Assembly: GCF_009363115.1 (NCBI RefSeq)
Contig: NZ_CP045298.1
Coordinates: 1,580,001-1,644,000, forward strand
Direction of reading: 5' to 3'
DNA length: 64,000 nucleotides
Source: Paenibacillus brasilensis
GTDB taxonomy: Bacteria > Bacillota > Bacilli > Paenibacillales > Paenibacillaceae
Part shown: piece by piece, positions 16,604 to 26,603 of the stretch
Numbering within the stretch: position 1 is the first letter of the stretch
How the letters are laid out: every line of letters begins with the position of its first letter
Program-made: the position numbers and the translations under genes
Notes under the pieces: model-generated
Database searches by the model: none
What the model saw: only the letters and a program-made list of their open reading frames with translations
Told to the model about the DNA's origin: nothing

Positions 16604-18955
16604 CTATTTGCCAAATAAAATATTCCTTATTTTACTAAATAATATTCCAGTTCTAGACTTATCCATAAACCTTTGATATTTGCTAATAATTTTCCAAGTT
16701 CTCATACTATAAATTCTCTGCAATTCCAAAGAGGCCGCTCCTTCTATAAGATTACTCTTTTCATTTTCTTGTACGCTAGTTGATATATTGAATTTTGAAT
16801 TGAAATTAACTCTTTCATTCCAAATCCATTCCAAATCTGCCTCGCGTTGTAAAAATTCACAATATAAAGTAATATAATCATCAATTAAATTTGGAATTTT
16901 TTCAATGGCCTTAACTAAATCATTATCAAGCGTTCCCTTATCTGAGATAAGCTTTAACAGTTCCTCCTCTAGTTTTTGTATTAATAATTTTTTATCAAAT
17001 TTTTCAGCAATTTTCCTCCGACAATTCTCACTTTTTTTCTGATAAGCTTCTGAATCATTCAATAAGTCCACGATTGCAATCACATACTGATCGATTTCAT
17101 TTTGACTATATTCTTTACTAACCTCTATATCAATAAATTGTGTCCTTTCCTGTAAAAAAGGAAGGATTCTCCCAACTTCATCGTCAATAAGTTCTTTTTG
17201 TCCGCCTACATCTGAACTAATAACAGGCACTCCCATAGCCAATGACTCATATGCGGTTAATGCAAGTCCTTCCCTAATTGAACATATCAAAGTCAGATCG
17301 CTGTCCCTATAAAAGGGCTTCATATCGTTTTGCCTTCCTAAAAGATAAACATGATCTCCAAGCTTTTCATTTTCGATTTTATGCTTAATTTCCTCTAATT
17401 GAGGACCATCACCAACAACAAAGAATGCGATATTAGGAATTCTCTTTATAACTTCTTTCGCTATAGCAATCATTAAAAATGGTCTTTTTTGCTCAGCTAT
17501 TCTACACGGAAATAACACAACAGGACGTTCAGATCTAATTCCTAGCTTTTCTTTAACTGAGAATTTGCGATATTTCTCAGGGTTATACTCATCCATGTCT
17601 ACACCAATATACAAAGTTTCTACATCGCTTTGTTTCCTGTTAAATGTTTTTATCATCAGTTCCCTTAGATGATCATTACATACATAAGTCTTATCAATTA
17701 TATCACTAACTACAGCAGAGGTTCTTGCATAACCACCAGCTCTCCATCCCATTTCTTCCATGTGTACATAATCTATAATTTTAAGCTGCGGAAACTCTTT
17801 TTTTAACCATGGAATTAAATAGTAACCATAGTAGCTATTTGAAACCATTGCAATATCTATTTTTCTAGTTTTTATAAAATAATGGATAAACGCACTCCAA
17901 TCCTTAACATCAAGAAATGTAGTTAAGTCAAAAATATCATTTGTATGTTCTTCAAATCTTTGTCTCCAAGTTGAATCACCGGGATTTGTTGTAATTACCG
18001 ACACTTCAAACTTATCTTTATTCAAACGAGATACAACATCTAGATTAAAAAGGTCAGCTCCCCCCATAACCATATGAGGCAAAATCATCAGCATTTTCGT
18101 TTTATTATTCAAATCAAGATCATTTCTAGACCATTCCCATTTTTGAGGCTTTTCAAAATTGACTCCCCTGAATCTTGGAAACTCAATAGCCTGAACATCG
18201 CTATCCACATTTTTCCCTAATTTTTTTATAATCCTCATGGCATTTTCATGCTTCTCTACATTTCTGCTAGTATTCGCTAAACCGCCTGTGTCAGTTTTTC
18301 GGTACCAGAAACCATACCAACCCATGTGTACTGGATATTTACCTTTTGAAAGTAATTTAAGCCAAAAAGCCCAGTCCTCGTAGTGCAGACTTTCTGTAAC
18401 GTCATATCCTCCAACTTCGAGGAAATCTTTTTTTCTGATTCCTGCTGTACATGTAAGCAAATTCTCAGTTTTCATTTGCTGAGCATTAAAATTTTTCTTC
18501 CAAAGATATTCTTGGTTGCCAAATCCTAAGCTGTCACTATATGTCCAACTAGCTTGAGGATTACAATAAAGAGACCAATATACACACTCAATGTAAGTAG
18601 GATCGAGTAGGTCATCAGCATCAAGAGGTATAATTATTTCAGTAGAGGACAATTCGACAGCTTTATTGCGCGCAGCAGATGGCCCACCATTATCCTGATG
18701 ATGTAATATAATTCTACTATCGCTGTCAGCAAGTACACCAAGCTTCTCAACATCCATTTTGTTGTTACTTCCATCATTCACAATAATCCATTCGAAATAG
18801 GGGAAGGTTTGATTAAATAAACTATTTGCTGTCTGCTCTATATATTGGGCGCTATTATAAAATGGTGTAATAACGCTGACTAGAGGAGCATCAGTGTAAT
18901 CAAATTTCTTTTTACTCATTTTTATTCCAGGCTGCTGTTCATAGTTATAATTCAA
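16604..18955 (-). CDS. bifunctional GT2-GT4 glycosyltransferase
   Basis: Protein of 783 residues with two catalytic parts. Residues about 24-250 form a GT2 domain (VSVITPFYNS, VNDGS, PLDADDLLDP). Residues about 290-680 form a GT4 domain with LPHMVMGGADLF, a nucleotide-sugar site GLALTAYESLAMGVPVISSD and the GRILPF tail; the end is helical. Such proteins can add two sugars in sequence. It is a close full-length paralogue of the protein at 24155-26467. Starts at TTG 18955 with AGGAG 11 bases upstream, a start supported by alignment to the paralogue. Confidence 0.85.
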   Translation of the reverse strand: MNYNYEQQPGIKMSKKKFDYTDAPLVSVITPFYNSAQYIEQTANSLFNQTFPYFEWIIVNDGSNNKMDVEKLGVLADSDSRIILHHQDNGGPSAARNKAVELSSTEIIIPLDADDLLDPTYIECVYWSLYCNPQASWTYSDSLGFGNQEYLWKKNFNAQQMKTENLLTCTAGIRKKDFLEVGGYDVTESLHYEDWAFWLKLLSKGKYPVHMGWYGFWYRKTDTGGLANTSRNVEKHENAMRIIKKLGKNVDSDVQAIEFPRFRGVNFEKPQKWEWSRNDLDLNNKTKMLMILPHMVMGGADLFNLDVVSRLNKDKFEVSVITTNPGDSTWRQRFEEHTNDIFDLTTFLDVKDWSAFIHYFIKTRKIDIAMVSNSYYGYYLIPWLKKEFPQLKIIDYVHMEEMGWRAGGYARTSAVVSDIIDKTYVCNDHLRELMIKTFNRKQSDVETLYIGVDMDEYNPEKYRKFSVKEKLGIRSERPVVLFPCRIAEQKRPFLMIAIAKEVIKRIPNIAFFVVGDGPQLEEIKHKIENEKLGDHVYLLGRQNDMKPFYRDSDLTLICSIREGLALTAYESLAMGVPVISSDVGGQKELIDDEVGRILPFLQERTQFIDIEVSKEYSQNEIDQYVIAIVDLLNDSEAYQKKSENCRRKIAEKFDKKLLIQKLEEELLKLISDKGTLDNDLVKAIEKIPNLIDDYITLYCEFLQREADLEWIWNERVNFNSKFNISTSVQENEKSNLIEGAASLELQRIYSMRTWKIISKYQRFMDKSRTGILFSKIRNILFGK

Positions 18956-18973
18956 TTTCCAAAATCTCCTTTA

Positions 18974-20365
18974 TTACTTATCACTAAGTTCTTTTTCTAG
19001 ATATTCTTTCGCCTCTATAAGCTGCTGATTCCACATTTTCAAATCGTCTATAATAATATTTTGGTTTTCTACTTCCTTTTTATAGTTTTCCAGTTGGTTT
19101 TCAATCCAGCTTTTCCCTTCCTCGAGATCGCTAATCCATTTTTTCATATCTTCTATAACATTAATTTGCATTGAGAAATTTTCTTTATAATCACTAAGTT
19201 GCCCTTCCAACCATTTATTCCCTTCTATTAACTCATTATTATATTGTTTTAAACCGATAATGATATTTTCTTTTGAGTTAAGGTCGGACTCAAGTCTTTC
19301 AAGCTGATTTTCCAGCCACTTTTTACCTTCCTCTTGTTTTACTGCCCATTCCTCATATTCTAAAACTAAAGGATAAATATGGTTATATAAATCTAAAGCT
19401 TCATTATATTTTTTTTCAAAAATTAAAGCATACATCTTCTCATTTAACTTATCCTTGGGCTTAATTTCTTTTTCAAAGCATTGTTCAAAAAACCAGTACA
19501 TATAATTAATAATATCTTTTTTTTGCGAATTAGAAATTAACTGACTGAAAAAAATATTTTTAATATTAAAATCCAAATATTTAGCTAAAATAATGCTAAA
19601 AAGATATTCTTTATTAAATCTTTTGAAAAGTTCATATGCTAGTAACTGGCTTTTGTTAATTCCATAAAAATATTTTTCATCCAAAACATAACTAATTGAT
19701 TTACTTTCTTTATTTCTAATTCTATAGTTATACACAATATCATTAAAGAAATATATTCCATTAGCACTTAGCATAGCATGAATATTGAATACAAAATCTT
19801 GAGAAACAATTTTCTCAGGAAATTCAATATTATTTTTTTCTATAAATGATTTTTTGTAAATTTTCGTCCATATCGAAGGGGATAATTCTAATAATTGTTG
19901 ATTCTCTTCTATAGATTTTGAATCAATTTCATCAGGAAATCCCTTAGGTAGCACATTATTCTCTAAAACGATACTTCCGTCTTCGGATATAGTTCTATAT
20001 GAAGCAAAAGCAAAATCAATATTTTTTTCAGATATTTTCTGATATAGTAAATCACAAGCATTATCAGTATAGTAGTCATCTGGGTCTAAAAACATTATAT
20101 ATTCTGCACTCGCATTCTTAATACCTACATTTCGTGGTTTTCCAGCGGCTCCACTACTGCTACTCAAATGTATAGAGATGACGTTAGAATTCTCACTTGC
20201 AAATTGATCGGCGATATTCTTACTTTCATCAGTAGAATTATCATCAACCAAGATTACCTCTATGTTATTAAATCCAATCGTCTGCCTTTTAAGAGAATCC
20301 ATTGCTTCAGGGAGATATTTTTCGACATTATATATTGGTACAATTACACTGATCTTGTAATCCAT
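18974..20365 (-). CDS. GT2 glycosyltransferase with C-terminal 35-residue coiled-coil repeats
   Basis: Protein of 463 residues. Residues 1-215 form a GT2 domain (VIVPIYNVEKYLPEA, VDDNSTDES, MFLDPDDYYTD). A helical middle part follows, and then from about residue 346 three full and one partial copies of a 35-residue repeat starting EGKKWLENQL. The repeat length equals five heptads, so a long parallel coiled coil is expected. GGAGG lies 11 bases before ATG 20365; the frame extends to a TTG at 20383 without a ribosome site. Sits between ugd and the GT2-GT4 gene in the exporter operon. Function of the rod is discussed in findings. Confidence 0.85.
   Translation of the reverse strand: MDYKISVIVPIYNVEKYLPEAMDSLKRQTIGFNNIEVILVDDNSTDESKNIADQFASENSNVISIHLSSSSGAAGKPRNVGIKNASAEYIMFLDPDDYYTDNACDLLYQKISEKNIDFAFASYRTISEDGSIVLENNVLPKGFPDEIDSKSIEENQQLLELSPSIWTKIYKKSFIEKNNIEFPEKIVSQDFVFNIHAMLSANGIYFFNDIVYNYRIRNKESKSISYVLDEKYFYGINKSQLLAYELFKRFNKEYLFSIILAKYLDFNIKNIFFSQLISNSQKKDIINYMYWFFEQCFEKEIKPKDKLNEKMYALIFEKKYNEALDLYNHIYPLVLEYEEWAVKQEEGKKWLENQLERLESDLNSKENIIIGLKQYNNELIEGNKWLEGQLSDYKENFSMQINVIEDMKKWISDLEEGKSWIENQLENYKKEVENQNIIIDDLKMWNQQLIEAKEYLEKELSDK
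18977..19330 (-). repeat. three and a third tandem 105-bp units encoding 35-aa heptad repeats
   Basis: The units begin EGKKWLENQL, EGNKWLEGQL, EGKSWIENQL and EAKEYLEKEL at an exact 35-residue spacing. The DNA copies have diverged, so the repeats are conserved more at the protein than the base level. Confidence 0.8.
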
Positions 20366-20389
20366 ATAACCAAACACCTCCAAAAATTT

Positions 20390-21676
20390 TCAGGATCTTC
20401 CTATTGAATTATAATTAACTCCTGAATCAATCATATCAGATATTCTATAACAATTTCGTCCATCATAAACATTTGGTGTTTTCATAATTCTTTTATATTG
20501 ACTAGGTGCAATTTGTTTTATTTGGTCCCATTCTGTAAAAATAAAGCAAATTTCCGAATCCTTCAATGCAATATCAGGTGTTTGGGCATATGTAATTTTA
20601 TTAGAATATATTTTTTTTACATTATCCATTCCCACCGGATCATAAACAGTAACAATTGCCCCATCGTTCAGTAAAATATCAATATTATTTATAGATGGTG
20701 CCTCACGTAAATCGTCAGTGCCTGGTTTGAATGTTAGCCCTAGTACAGTAACCCTAATTCCATTAAAAGAAGAAAATTGTTTTTTAGCTTTCTGAATCAA
20801 TCTTATTTTTTGTAATTCATTTACTTCTATAGCTGCTCTGACGGTCTTTAATTCGTAGCCCCGGTCTTTTGATAACCAATGTAATGACTTCGTATCCTTC
20901 GGGAAGCATGATCCACCGTATCCTACTCCTGCATTCAAAAATTTTGACCCTATTCTATCATCAAAACTCATACCATGGGTAACTTCTTCAATATCTGCAC
21001 CTACGAGCTCACATAAGTTAGCTATATCATTGATGAAAGATATTTTCAGAGCTAAGAAGTCATTAGAAGCGTATTTAATCATTTCTGCACTAGTTCGACT
21101 TGTTATTACAATAGGTCTATTAAAAGACTCATAAACCTGCTTAAGGAGGTTAGCTGATTCTTGCGAATTAGCACCAATAATAATACGACTAGCTTCCATT
21201 GTATCTCGGATTGCTGTTCCTTGAGATAAAAATTCTGGATTGGACACTATTTCAATATGAATATTATTGTGTATATTTTTTTTCATATACTCTTCAATTT
21301 CATCACTTGTTCCTACAGGAACTGTTGATTTAATAACTATCGTACAATCATGTTGAAGGTTTTCAATTATTTCTTTTGATACTTCATAAACATAAGTCAA
21401 ATTTGCAGAACCATCAACATTTTCTGGTGTCTCTACCGCTATAAAGATAATTTCCGCCTCTTTATAAGCAGTCTTAAAATCAGAAGAGAATTGTATATTA
21501 TGGTTTTTCTTTAGCATGTCCTCCAATCCAATTTCATAAAAGGGAGCTCCCCCATCCCTTAACAAATCTATCTTCCGTTGATTTTTATCAACACAAACTA
21601 CCTTATGTCCTATTTCAGCCAAACATATCCCCGTAACCAATCCAACATATCCTGTCCCTGCAATTGCTATTTTCAT
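20390..21676 (-). CDS. UDP-glucose 6-dehydrogenase
   Basis: Oxidises UDP-glucose to UDP-glucuronate with two NAD+. Protein of 428 residues of the UDP-glucose/GDP-mannose dehydrogenase family (TuaD/Ugd). Seen: the N-terminal Rossmann motif GTGYVGLVTG, VETPENVDGSAN, STVPVGT, the conserved Lys/Asn segment EMIKYASNDFLALKISF, and the catalytic cysteine motif GYGGSCFPKDT near residue 260. A third domain (LGLTFKPGTDDLREAP) follows. GAGGGGG precedes the ATG by eight bases. It provides an acidic sugar donor for the glycan made by the surrounding operon; galU at 31.8 kb would provide its substrate. Confidence 0.95.
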   Translation of the reverse strand: MKIAIAGTGYVGLVTGICLAEIGHKVVCVDKNQRKIDLLRDGGAPFYEIGLEDMLKKNHNIQFSSDFKTAYKEAEIIFIAVETPENVDGSANLTYVYEVSKEIIENLQHDCTIVIKSTVPVGTSDEIEEYMKKNIHNNIHIEIVSNPEFLSQGTAIRDTMEASRIIIGANSQESANLLKQVYESFNRPIVITSRTSAEMIKYASNDFLALKISFINDIANLCELVGADIEEVTHGMSFDDRIGSKFLNAGVGYGGSCFPKDTKSLHWLSKDRGYELKTVRAAIEVNELQKIRLIQKAKKQFSSFNGIRVTVLGLTFKPGTDDLREAPSINNIDILLNDGAIVTVYDPVGMDNVKKIYSNKITYAQTPDIALKDSEICFIFTEWDQIKQIAPSQYKRIMKTPNVYDGRNCYRISDMIDSGVNYNSIGRS

Positions 21677-21736
21677 GTAATTTTCCCCCTCTAACTTCGA
21701 TGAGCGTCAAATACTCTCCTTGAAGTATTTCGTTTT

Positions 21737-22576
21737 TTACTTACGATAAATGACACTCTTAGTCAATTTAATAAACGAATTTATATAGCCAAAAAGATAA
21801 ACTAAAAGGCAAAAAAGGAAGGGGCCCTTCGATAATCCTTGCTTGAGATATTTTCTTCTAATTATTCGATCATATATAAGATGTCTAGTTAATGAGGTAT
21901 TTGAATAAAAACCCTTGCCTCTATTCACAACATCTATCCTTTTATGATAGTTAGCCAAAGGTTTTGGTATAACACCAATTTTATACTTCAGATAGAAACG
22001 CATGTTAAATTCCCAGTCACCGAGCAAAGGTATATCTTTACGATATCCTCCTATCTTGTCATAGGCCTCTCTTTTGTAGACAAATGAATTAGTTGTAAAC
22101 AGGTTACATCTGGCTATTTTCCAACCATAAATTCTTCGTAGCCTGTTATTGAAAACATAACTTTTTATAAAACGAGTTTTGTTTCCTTCTAATGTTTCCT
22201 CAATGATAGTGGTCTGAGTTACAGCACCATCTACTCCCTCGTTTTCATCTAATAACAAAATGCATTCTTCTAAAAAGGAAGGAGCCCATGTATCATCATC
22301 GTCTAAAAGTGTGACATAATATCCACTACTCTTTGAAACTCCAAGGTTAATTAATTCATCTATGTGAAGATTAGTATTTATATGAAGAAGTATAATATCA
22401 TTCGAGCTTTTAGATTTGAAATCATGCATGATTGACTCAATTAAATCTTTATCTTCTCCTGAATTTACAAGCACTATTTCCCAGTCTGTATAAGTTTGCG
22501 ACAGGATACTATCAATTGCCCTTTTAAGGAGAAGAGGTCTGTCTTTTGTTCGGACCACAACAGAAACTTTACCCAC
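21737..22576 (-). CDS. family 2 glycosyltransferase
   Basis: GT-A enzyme of about 279 residues: VSVVVRTKDRP at the start, the DxD motif as TLLDDDDTWAP, and the later GDWEFNMRFYLK segment; the C-terminus ends in a hydrophobic helix and basic residues. Starts with GTG. The frame begins at 22585 immediately after the Wzt stop, but AGGTGA lies five bases before a second GTG at 22576, which is preferred. Donor and linkage unknown. Cotranscribed with the ABC exporter. Confidence 0.8.
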   Translation of the reverse strand: MGKVSVVVRTKDRPLLLKRAIDSILSQTYTDWEIVLVNSGEDKDLIESIMHDFKSKSSNDIILLHINTNLHIDELINLGVSKSSGYYVTLLDDDDTWAPSFLEECILLLDENEGVDGAVTQTTIIEETLEGNKTRFIKSYVFNNRLRRIYGWKIARCNLFTTNSFVYKREAYDKIGGYRKDIPLLGDWEFNMRFYLKYKIGVIPKPLANYHKRIDVVNRGKGFYSNTSLTRHLIYDRIIRRKYLKQGLSKGPFLFCLLVYLFGYINSFIKLTKSVIYRK

Positions 22577-22585
22577 TATAATCAC

Positions 22586-23323
22586 CTAGGATATATTTTT
22601 GTATGTCTCTACAACCTTGGATATTTCGTCAACAAGAACAAGCTCTCCTTTATTTAATAACAGAGCTCTTTGACACAACTTCTCGACTTGTTTCATAGAG
22701 TGAGAGACGAATAAAACAGTAGTGCCTTTATTTATTAGTGAAGAAATATATGCTTCACATTTCTCTTGAAACCTAAAATCACCAACAGACAAAACTTCAT
22801 CCACTATTAATATATCTGGATCCACAATTGTTGCTATTGAGAATGCAAGTCTGGCTAGCATTCCTGATGAATAATTTTTTAAAGGTACATCTATAAAATC
22901 ATGAAGCTCTGAGAAATCAACAATTCTATCAAAGCATTCGCTCATAAACTTGTTAGAATGACCAAATACCGCGCCATTTAAAAATATGTTTTCTCTACCC
23001 GTCAAATCGAGGTTAAATCCTGCACTTAATTCTATTAAAGGAGCTATGGTTCCGTTAACGGCGACCGTCCCAGAAGTAGGCTTTAAAACTCCAGCAATGA
23101 TCTTGAGTAATGTGCTCTTGCCCGCACCATTCAATCCTACCAAACCAAAAACTTCGCCTTTTTTTATATTGAAAGAAATATTTTTCAGGGCATTAAACTC
23201 CTGATAAAAAAGCTGACCTTTAATTAGCTTTAAAATGTGTTCCTTTAAGTTATCTATTCTTTCCTCACTCATATTAAAAGTCATAGATACATCTTTGACC
23301 TCAATTGCTAATTCGCTAACCAT
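22586..23323 (-). CDS. polysaccharide ABC exporter, ATPase subunit (Wzt/TagH-like)
   Basis: ATPase of 245 residues that powers export of a lipid-linked glycan. Walker A GLNGAGKST (about residues 63-71), Q-loop region ending APLIELSAGFN, signature YSSGMLARLAFS, Walker B ILIVDEVLSVGD and switch His in FVSHS. The characteristic N-terminal DNLKEHILKLIKG segment of polysaccharide/teichoic acid exporters is present. It lacks the C-terminal carbohydrate-binding domain that many Wzt proteins carry, so export may not depend on a terminal sugar cap. Placed 16 bases after the permease gene. Confidence 0.93.
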   Translation of the reverse strand: MVSELAIEVKDVSMTFNMSEERIDNLKEHILKLIKGQLFYQEFNALKNISFNIKKGEVFGLVGLNGAGKSTLLKIIAGVLKPTSGTVAVNGTIAPLIELSAGFNLDLTGRENIFLNGAVFGHSNKFMSECFDRIVDFSELHDFIDVPLKNYSSGMLARLAFSIATIVDPDILIVDEVLSVGDFRFQEKCEAYISSLINKGTTVLFVSHSMKQVEKLCQRALLLNKGELVLVDEISKVVETYKNIS

Positions 23324-23339
23324 GTATTTTCACATCCAT

Positions 23340-24119
23340 TTATATATATAGTATAAAATCATCTTGCTTTCTTCGGAAAACTAAAAGTCCGATAATTAAT
23401 GTTACAACTCCTATTGATGCGCAAATCAAATGTTGTTGTAGAGTAGGTGTAACGCCGTACATAACTACATCCCTAAACATCTGTAGAGTGTAATAGAGCG
23501 GATTTAACTCAAAAACTATTTTTAAATTATCAGGTATAATACTCATTGGGAAAAATTGAGGCGTAAAATACATCCATGCGGTAAGGAGAACCTCGTACAA
23601 GTATTTCAAGTCTCTAAAGAAAACAGTGTATGCTGATAGAATAAAACTCAATCCAACACCAAATAAAAATGTATAAAACAAAGGAATTGGAATTAGAAAA
23701 AGGTTAGGAGTAAATTTTACTCCTCCATTAACTATTGCAACTATAACTAATGCTACCAAAGCAAATACAGTGTTTACTAATGACGAGAAGCATTTAGAAA
23801 GCGGGAAAATATATTTTGGAATATAAACTTTTTTAATTAATGAAGCATTGCCGACTACCGAATCCATCGCCATAATAGTTCCGCTTGAAAATAGATCCCA
23901 AATAATTCTTCCTGTTAAGACATATACCGCAAAATGTGGTATATTACTTTTGAATAAAGAAGCAAATACTATAGTTAAAACGATCATCATCATCAAAGGT
24001 TGAAGGACACTCCAAATCACCCCTAATATTGAACGGCGATACTTTATTTTAATATCGTTGATAACAAGTTGTTTCAATAAATAACGATATTTACTAAAGT
24101 TCATAAAATATTTCTGCAT
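23340..24119 (-). CDS. polysaccharide ABC exporter, permease subunit (Wzm/TagG-like)
   Basis: ABC-2 type membrane protein of 259 residues with six hydrophobic segments. Typical early motif NDIKIKYRRSILGVIWSVLQP, and the conserved FFRDLKYLYEVLLTAWMYFTP in the second half. Forms a dimeric channel with the ATPase encoded next. Together they indicate ABC-dependent rather than Wzx/Wzy-dependent export of the glycan. GGGGG lies about 13 bases before the ATG. Confidence 0.92.
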   Translation of the reverse strand: MQKYFMNFSKYRYLLKQLVINDIKIKYRRSILGVIWSVLQPLMMMIVLTIVFASLFKSNIPHFAVYVLTGRIIWDLFSSGTIMAMDSVVGNASLIKKVYIPKYIFPLSKCFSSLVNTVFALVALVIVAIVNGGVKFTPNLFLIPIPLFYTFLFGVGLSFILSAYTVFFRDLKYLYEVLLTAWMYFTPQFFPMSIIPDNLKIVFELNPLYYTLQMFRDVVMYGVTPTLQQHLICASIGVVTLIIGLLVFRRKQDDFILYI

Positions 24120-24154
24120 AATTCGTATATTACCCCCAAGTAGGTATTACCATA

Positions 24155-26467
24155 TTACCTATTAATTTTGATTAATTTAGTAAAAAACCGGAATAATGGA
24201 TTAGACTTTAAACGATATAGATAACGTTTAAAGTAATACTTGTTCTTGCTAAAATAGATGATATCCTTTATCAAAGATATAGGGTTCTTCTTTAGCATTA
24301 AGACTCCTTTGACGTAACTCAAAAATTGAAAAACTCTATTACTTGATATTGCGATAGTTTCATATTCCATATACAAAGATAAATAATCATCAATTAGTCT
24401 GGGAAAAGCTTTAAGGTACTCAGACATCCTCCTGTTGTTTTCTTTACTACGTTGATATTTCCATGCTGTAAATTCTTTCTCAAAGTAACGGATCATATTC
24501 GTTTTCGTGAAGCCTTGTTCAATTCTTTCACGACATTGTTTGCTCAATTTTTCTTTATCTGCTTTTACTATACTAAGTATATCGAAAAGAGCAGCTACAT
24601 ATTGATCTACTTCTTCCTTCATAAAATGTCGATTATCTAAGTCAGCCTCTTCATTTTGAAAAAGTGGTATCACCCTCCCCACCTCATTATTAATTAGCTC
24701 CTTTTGTCCCCCAACATCTGAAGAAACTACAGGTACTCCCATAGCTAATGATTCATAAGCTGTTAAGCTTAGTCCTTCTTTAAGTGAGCAAACTAATGTG
24801 ACCTGACTATCACGGTAATAAGGTCTCATATCGTCCTTCCGACCAACGCAATATATTGTTTGCTGTAGTTTTTCTTTCTTTATTATGCCCAGTAGTTCAT
24901 CCCATTGTGGACCATCTCCTACAACGACTACAATGACATCAGGCAACAGTACTTTTAGCTTTTTTGCAATTTCGACCATTAAAAATGGTCTCTTCTGCGG
25001 ATGAAGTCTACATGGAAACAAAATTAAAGGCTGATCCTGGTTGATATTAAGAGATGCTCTTATTTGGCCTTCCTTCACATAACTTGGATTAAATTCTTCT
25101 TCATCAACACCTATATAAACCGTTTCTACTTCATGATCTTTTTTATCAAAAAATTCAATCATGACTTGCCTTAGATGATCATTACATACGTAAGTTTTTT
25201 CTATAAAGTCACTGAGAGCCCCAGAAGTCCTTGCATAGCCTCCTGCACGCCAATACCATTCTTCCATATGGACATAATCAATGATGGATATATCAGGAAA
25301 CTCTTTTCTCAACCAAGGGATTAAATAGTACCCATAATAGCTGTTTGAAACAAACAAGATATCTATTTCTCTAGAGGTTATATAATAATGAATGAACGAA
25401 CCCCAATATTCTATATCCAAAAAAGTTGTAAGATCGAATATACCAGTAACATGTTTCTCAAATCGTTGTCTCCATGTTGAATCTCCCGGGTTGGTTGTAA
25501 TTATAGACATTTCAAACCTTTGCTTATTAATCTTGGATACTATATCCAAATTAAACAAATCCGCCCCCCCCATTACCATATGCGGAAGAAGCATTAGCAC
25601 TTTTATTTTATCGCTTGTATTCACCGGTGATCTATCCCAGTTCCATTTTTGAGGTTTAGGAAATCCTTTTTTTAGATTGTATCTAGGAAATTCAATTGCT
25701 TTAATATCAGTAATATCTCTACCAATTTGATTTATTAAATAAGAAGATTTTTTTTGATCATTTTTATTAGATTTCAAATGTCCTAAAACACCATCATTAG
25801 TTCGCCGATACCAAAACCCATACCATCCCATATGAACAGGAATTTTCTTCGCATTCAACAGCTTAAGCCATAAATGCCAATCTTCATTAAAGTAAATTTC
25901 ACTTGTTGTATATAAACCGACTTCATATAAATCTTTTTTCCGTATGCCAGCAGTACAGGTTAGCAGATTTTCAACCTTCATCAATTTCGAATTAAAAGGC
26001 TTTCTCCAGAGATACTCTTCATTCTGAAAACCTATACTATCTGTATAACTCCAGCTAGCTTCTGGATTAGTATACAATGACCAATAAACACATTCTAAAT
26101 AAGTAGGTTCAATCAAATCATCTGCATCAAGCGGTACAATGATTTCTGCTTGCGACTGATTAATCGCATAGTTTCTTGCAGCAGACGGACCAACATTTTC
26201 GATATGAAAGATTCGAATACGCTTCTCAGCTTCCGCTAGCCCTTCCAATAACGAGATAGCTTCTTTGTCAATACTTCCATCATCTACAATAATCCACTCA
26301 AAATAGGGGAAAGTTTGATTTACTACGCTATTAAAAGTTTGAGAAAAATACTCCTTTGAATTATAAAAAGGGGTAATTATGCTAATCAAAGGATTCTCAT
26401 GGTTATTTGTATAATTAGCTAGTTTGACTCTACCAGGTGTTTGCTTATAATCAAAATTAGAATCCAA
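24155..26467 (-). CDS. bifunctional GT2-GT4 glycosyltransferase (paralogue of 16604-18955)
   Basis: Protein of 770 residues with the same two-domain plan as the 16604 protein. GT2: ISIITPFYNS, VDDGSIDKE, PLDADDLIEP. GT4: LLPHMVMGGADLFNLD, GLSLTAYESLAMGVPVVSSD, GRVIPLF. Long stretches are nearly identical between the paralogues (for example SNSYYGYYLIPWL), while the C-terminal 90 residues differ and are basic here. TTG start at 26467 with AGGAGG eight bases upstream. Probably the first gene of the operon running down to 15084. Confidence 0.86.
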   Translation of the reverse strand: MDSNFDYKQTPGRVKLANYTNNHENPLISIITPFYNSKEYFSQTFNSVVNQTFPYFEWIIVDDGSIDKEAISLLEGLAEAEKRIRIFHIENVGPSAARNYAINQSQAEIIVPLDADDLIEPTYLECVYWSLYTNPEASWSYTDSIGFQNEEYLWRKPFNSKLMKVENLLTCTAGIRKKDLYEVGLYTTSEIYFNEDWHLWLKLLNAKKIPVHMGWYGFWYRRTNDGVLGHLKSNKNDQKKSSYLINQIGRDITDIKAIEFPRYNLKKGFPKPQKWNWDRSPVNTSDKIKVLMLLPHMVMGGADLFNLDIVSKINKQRFEMSIITTNPGDSTWRQRFEKHVTGIFDLTTFLDIEYWGSFIHYYITSREIDILFVSNSYYGYYLIPWLRKEFPDISIIDYVHMEEWYWRAGGYARTSGALSDFIEKTYVCNDHLRQVMIEFFDKKDHEVETVYIGVDEEEFNPSYVKEGQIRASLNINQDQPLILFPCRLHPQKRPFLMVEIAKKLKVLLPDVIVVVVGDGPQWDELLGIIKKEKLQQTIYCVGRKDDMRPYYRDSQVTLVCSLKEGLSLTAYESLAMGVPVVSSDVGGQKELINNEVGRVIPLFQNEEADLDNRHFMKEEVDQYVAALFDILSIVKADKEKLSKQCRERIEQGFTKTNMIRYFEKEFTAWKYQRSKENNRRMSEYLKAFPRLIDDYLSLYMEYETIAISSNRVFQFLSYVKGVLMLKKNPISLIKDIIYFSKNKYYFKRYLYRLKSNPLFRFFTKLIKINR

Positions 26468-26603
26468 AATGTTTACCTCCTGCCGTTGGCAGTTGCTTAT
26501 TAGGCTAATTTGCTCGAAAATAAAAGATCATACAGATAATTAAAGGTATAATCTTATGTAATCCAATCCTAATTTTGTCCACTTTCAAGTATCAAAAAGA
26601 AGA

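Noticed and set aside
18977-19330. Considered whether the tandem units could be a CRISPR or DNA satellite.
   Set aside because: Units are 105 bases, in frame, and diverged in DNA while keeping heptad residues, so they are protein repeats.
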